Of a stretch of 7,257 nt of DNA, positions 6,156 to 7,257 are shown in pieces. Numbering within the stretch: position 1 is the first letter of the stretch; the number at the start of each line of letters is the position of its first letter. The stretch is taken from contig JAKAGC010000189.1 in the NCBI GenBank assembly GCA_021817755.1, forward strand, positions 1-7,257. The letters run 5' to 3'. The notes below the pieces were generated by a model. The model did no database searches and was not told where the DNA came from. It was given only the letters and a program-made list of their open reading frames with translations. Source of the DNA: Acidobacteriota bacterium. GTDB taxonomy: Bacteria > Acidobacteriota > Aminicenantia > UBA2199. Position numbers and translations under genes: made by a program.

Positions 6156-7142
6156 TCATTGCAATGAGTGAATCAGTTCTTTTAAAGTAATCGAGTCAGT
6201 CGAGTCCGGTTCCAGTTCGATAAATTTCGTAAAATTTTCCATAGCCCCCTGTACATCTCCCCCATCCAGTAAGCAGTACCCCAGTTGTATATAGGCTTTG
6301 GTCAGGTCCGGTTTTAATGTTAATGCCTTCCTATAAAAAGAGATCGCCTCCGAAGGTTTACCCGTTAAAAATAGGATTTCTGCCACTTCAAATGCCAATT
6401 TATAATCATTACCATTTAATTCCAGCGATTTTTTAAAATACTCCCCTGCATCTGCTAAATTATTTCTTCGCATATGGATATTCCCGATCGAAGCATACAA
6501 ACGTGCCAGGTCGCTTTTTCCTTCTCCTTCCTTATTATTCTTCATTAAGGCATCCGAGACCTGTTCATATTCTTTAATTGCTTCATCATAGCGTTGCAGT
6601 TCAGTCAGGCAATCCCCGATATTCATCCCCAGTTCATATAGGGAGGGGTATTGGTCTCTCAGATCGAGAAAAACCGCCAGTGCCTCTTCATATTTCGCAT
6701 CGCGAAAGAAATCCGCCGCTTTATTTAATTCAGTTTTAAAACCCGTGTTTTCTTTCCAATTTTTTATTAAATTAAGGTCTTCGATTTTTTTCATTTCCAC
6801 CGTAATTTTCGGGTGGTATTCCTGTAATTTTAAATCGAATTGTAAGATAGTCGGAGCATAGCCATTTTTTTCAAAAGTAAGGCGAAGGATACCCCTGTGT
6901 AAATTATTAAAAAACCAGCCTCCCTCTTTATCAGAAATAACTGTACTTGTGTAAGCATATTTTTCATATTCCAGAGTTACCCGGATATCTTGAATCGGAA
7001 GGCCTTCAATATCAAGCACTTTACCCGATATCCGTTCAGTCCCCCGAATTTCCTCAGAATCTCCCCACAGGATATTGACAGTACCCGGAATACAATTGAG
7101 TAGCAATAGAACTATTGGAAAAAGGTATGCTGATTTTTTCAT
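6156..7142 (-). CDS. Exported protein with carboxypeptidase-regulatory-like domain and TPR repeats
   Basis: Function not known. Of 328 residues, the N-terminus MKKSAYLFPIVLLLLNC is a signal sequence: positively charged start, hydrophobic core 6-15. Cys17 could be lipidated, but Asn at -1 does not fit the standard lipobox (relaxed spirochaetal types allow it), so signal peptidase I cleavage further on is the alternative. Residues about 37-116 (ISGKVLDIEGLPIQDIRVTL ... GYAPTILQFDL) look like a carboxypeptidase-regulatory-like beta-sandwich. From about 134 to 314 come roughly five TPR units, clear in YEEALAVFLDL, YDEAIKEYEQV, LADAGEYFKKSLEL, PSEAISFYRKALTLKP and VQGAMENFTKFIELEP; TPRs usually bind proteins. 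It is probably a periplasmic or membrane-anchored scaffold. It lies 119 nt upstream of the receptor gene with no visible terminator between them. The ATG has no Shine-Dalgarno and sits at the predicted transcription start. Confidence 0.85.
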   Translation of the reverse strand: MKKSAYLFPIVLLLLNCIPGTVNILWGDSEEIRGTERISGKVLDIEGLPIQDIRVTLEYEKYAYTSTVISDKEGGWFFNNLHRGILRLTFEKNGYAPTILQFDLKLQEYHPKITVEMKKIEDLNLIKNWKENTGFKTELNKAADFFRDAKYEEALAVFLDLRDQYPSLYELGMNIGDCLTELQRYDEAIKEYEQVSDALMKNNKEGEGKSDLARLYASIGNIHMRRNNLADAGEYFKKSLELNGNDYKLAFEVAEILFLTGKPSEAISFYRKALTLKPDLTKAYIQLGYCLLDGGDVQGAMENFTKFIELEPDSTDSITLKELIHSLQ

Positions 7143-7148
7143 TTTTCA

Positions 7149-7177
7149 ACTATACATGAAAAGGAAAAGTCTGTCAA
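7149..7177 (-). promoter_or_regulatory. Near-consensus sigma-70 promoter giving a predicted leaderless mRNA
   Basis: Minus-strand TTGACA (7177-7172), exactly 17 nt, TATAGT (7154-7149). Only six bases (TGAAAA) separate the -10 from the ATG at 7142, so the expected start nucleotide is the A of the ATG or next to it. No ribosome site lies between. Confidence 0.8.
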
Positions 7178-7215
7178 TCCCGTTCAATACAACCAATTCT
7201 CTTAAAAAGATTTTT

Positions 7216-7239
7216 AACCACAGATTACCCTGATTGCAC
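7216..7239. repeat. Degenerate CACAGATTA-type dispersed repeat fragment
   Basis: The stretch AACCACAGATTACC followed by CTGATTGCAC resembles the intergenic repeat built from CACAGATT units seen in many environmental bacteria. Here it has two imperfect GATT units and may continue in altered form toward the window edge. The resemblance is from memory and no second copy is present in the window. Confidence 0.3.
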
Positions 7240-7257
7240 TAACTATTTATTTTGCCC

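Overview
The window looks like ordinary chromosome from a Gram-negative (two-membrane), fairly AT-rich bacterium. The evidence is a TonB-dependent outer-membrane receptor and an exported TPR protein alongside standard bacterial housekeeping genes. The phylum cannot be fixed from the sequence. A PerR-type Fur regulator, an Mtr4/Ski2-like helicase and a free-standing carboxypeptidase-regulatory-like domain with TPRs suggest a deep-branching lineage (Acidobacteriota/Aminicenantes-like or Spirochaetota-like). That placement is inference only.

Left block (1-1950). A minus-strand pair, rlmN then a Ski2/Mtr4-like RNA helicase cut by the window edge, is separated by 18 nt and is probably one transcript from an extended -10 promoter near 1690. 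The 335-nt divergent intergenic region (1616-1950) holds this promoter and a good sigma-70 promoter facing right.

Middle block (1826-4139). A plus-strand peroxide-defence module consists of a Fur-family regulator with the complete PerR metal-ligand set, then a monofunctional haem catalase. The catalase has a perfect-consensus sigma-70 promoter (TTGACA, 17 nt, TATAAT), an A/T tract upstream, and an extended dyad at the predicted transcription start. The core of that dyad is a perfect 17-bp palindrome that closely matches the PerR box. PerR repression relieved by peroxide is the obvious model. A stem-loop separates catalase from the convergent next gene.

Right block (4243-7257). Two minus-strand genes encode an exported protein with a carboxypeptidase-regulatory-like domain and TPR repeats, then a TonB-dependent receptor. 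The TPR gene has a near-consensus promoter placed so that transcription should begin at the ATG, predicting a leaderless mRNA. The receptor has its own extended -10 promoter overlapped by a dyad. It also has an inverted repeat that would hide its Shine-Dalgarno sequence only in RNA read through from upstream.

I see no mobile element, CRISPR array, rRNA or tRNA. I did not find a clearly new multi-gene system. The points most worth checking are the regulatory architectures of catalase, the TPR gene and the receptor.
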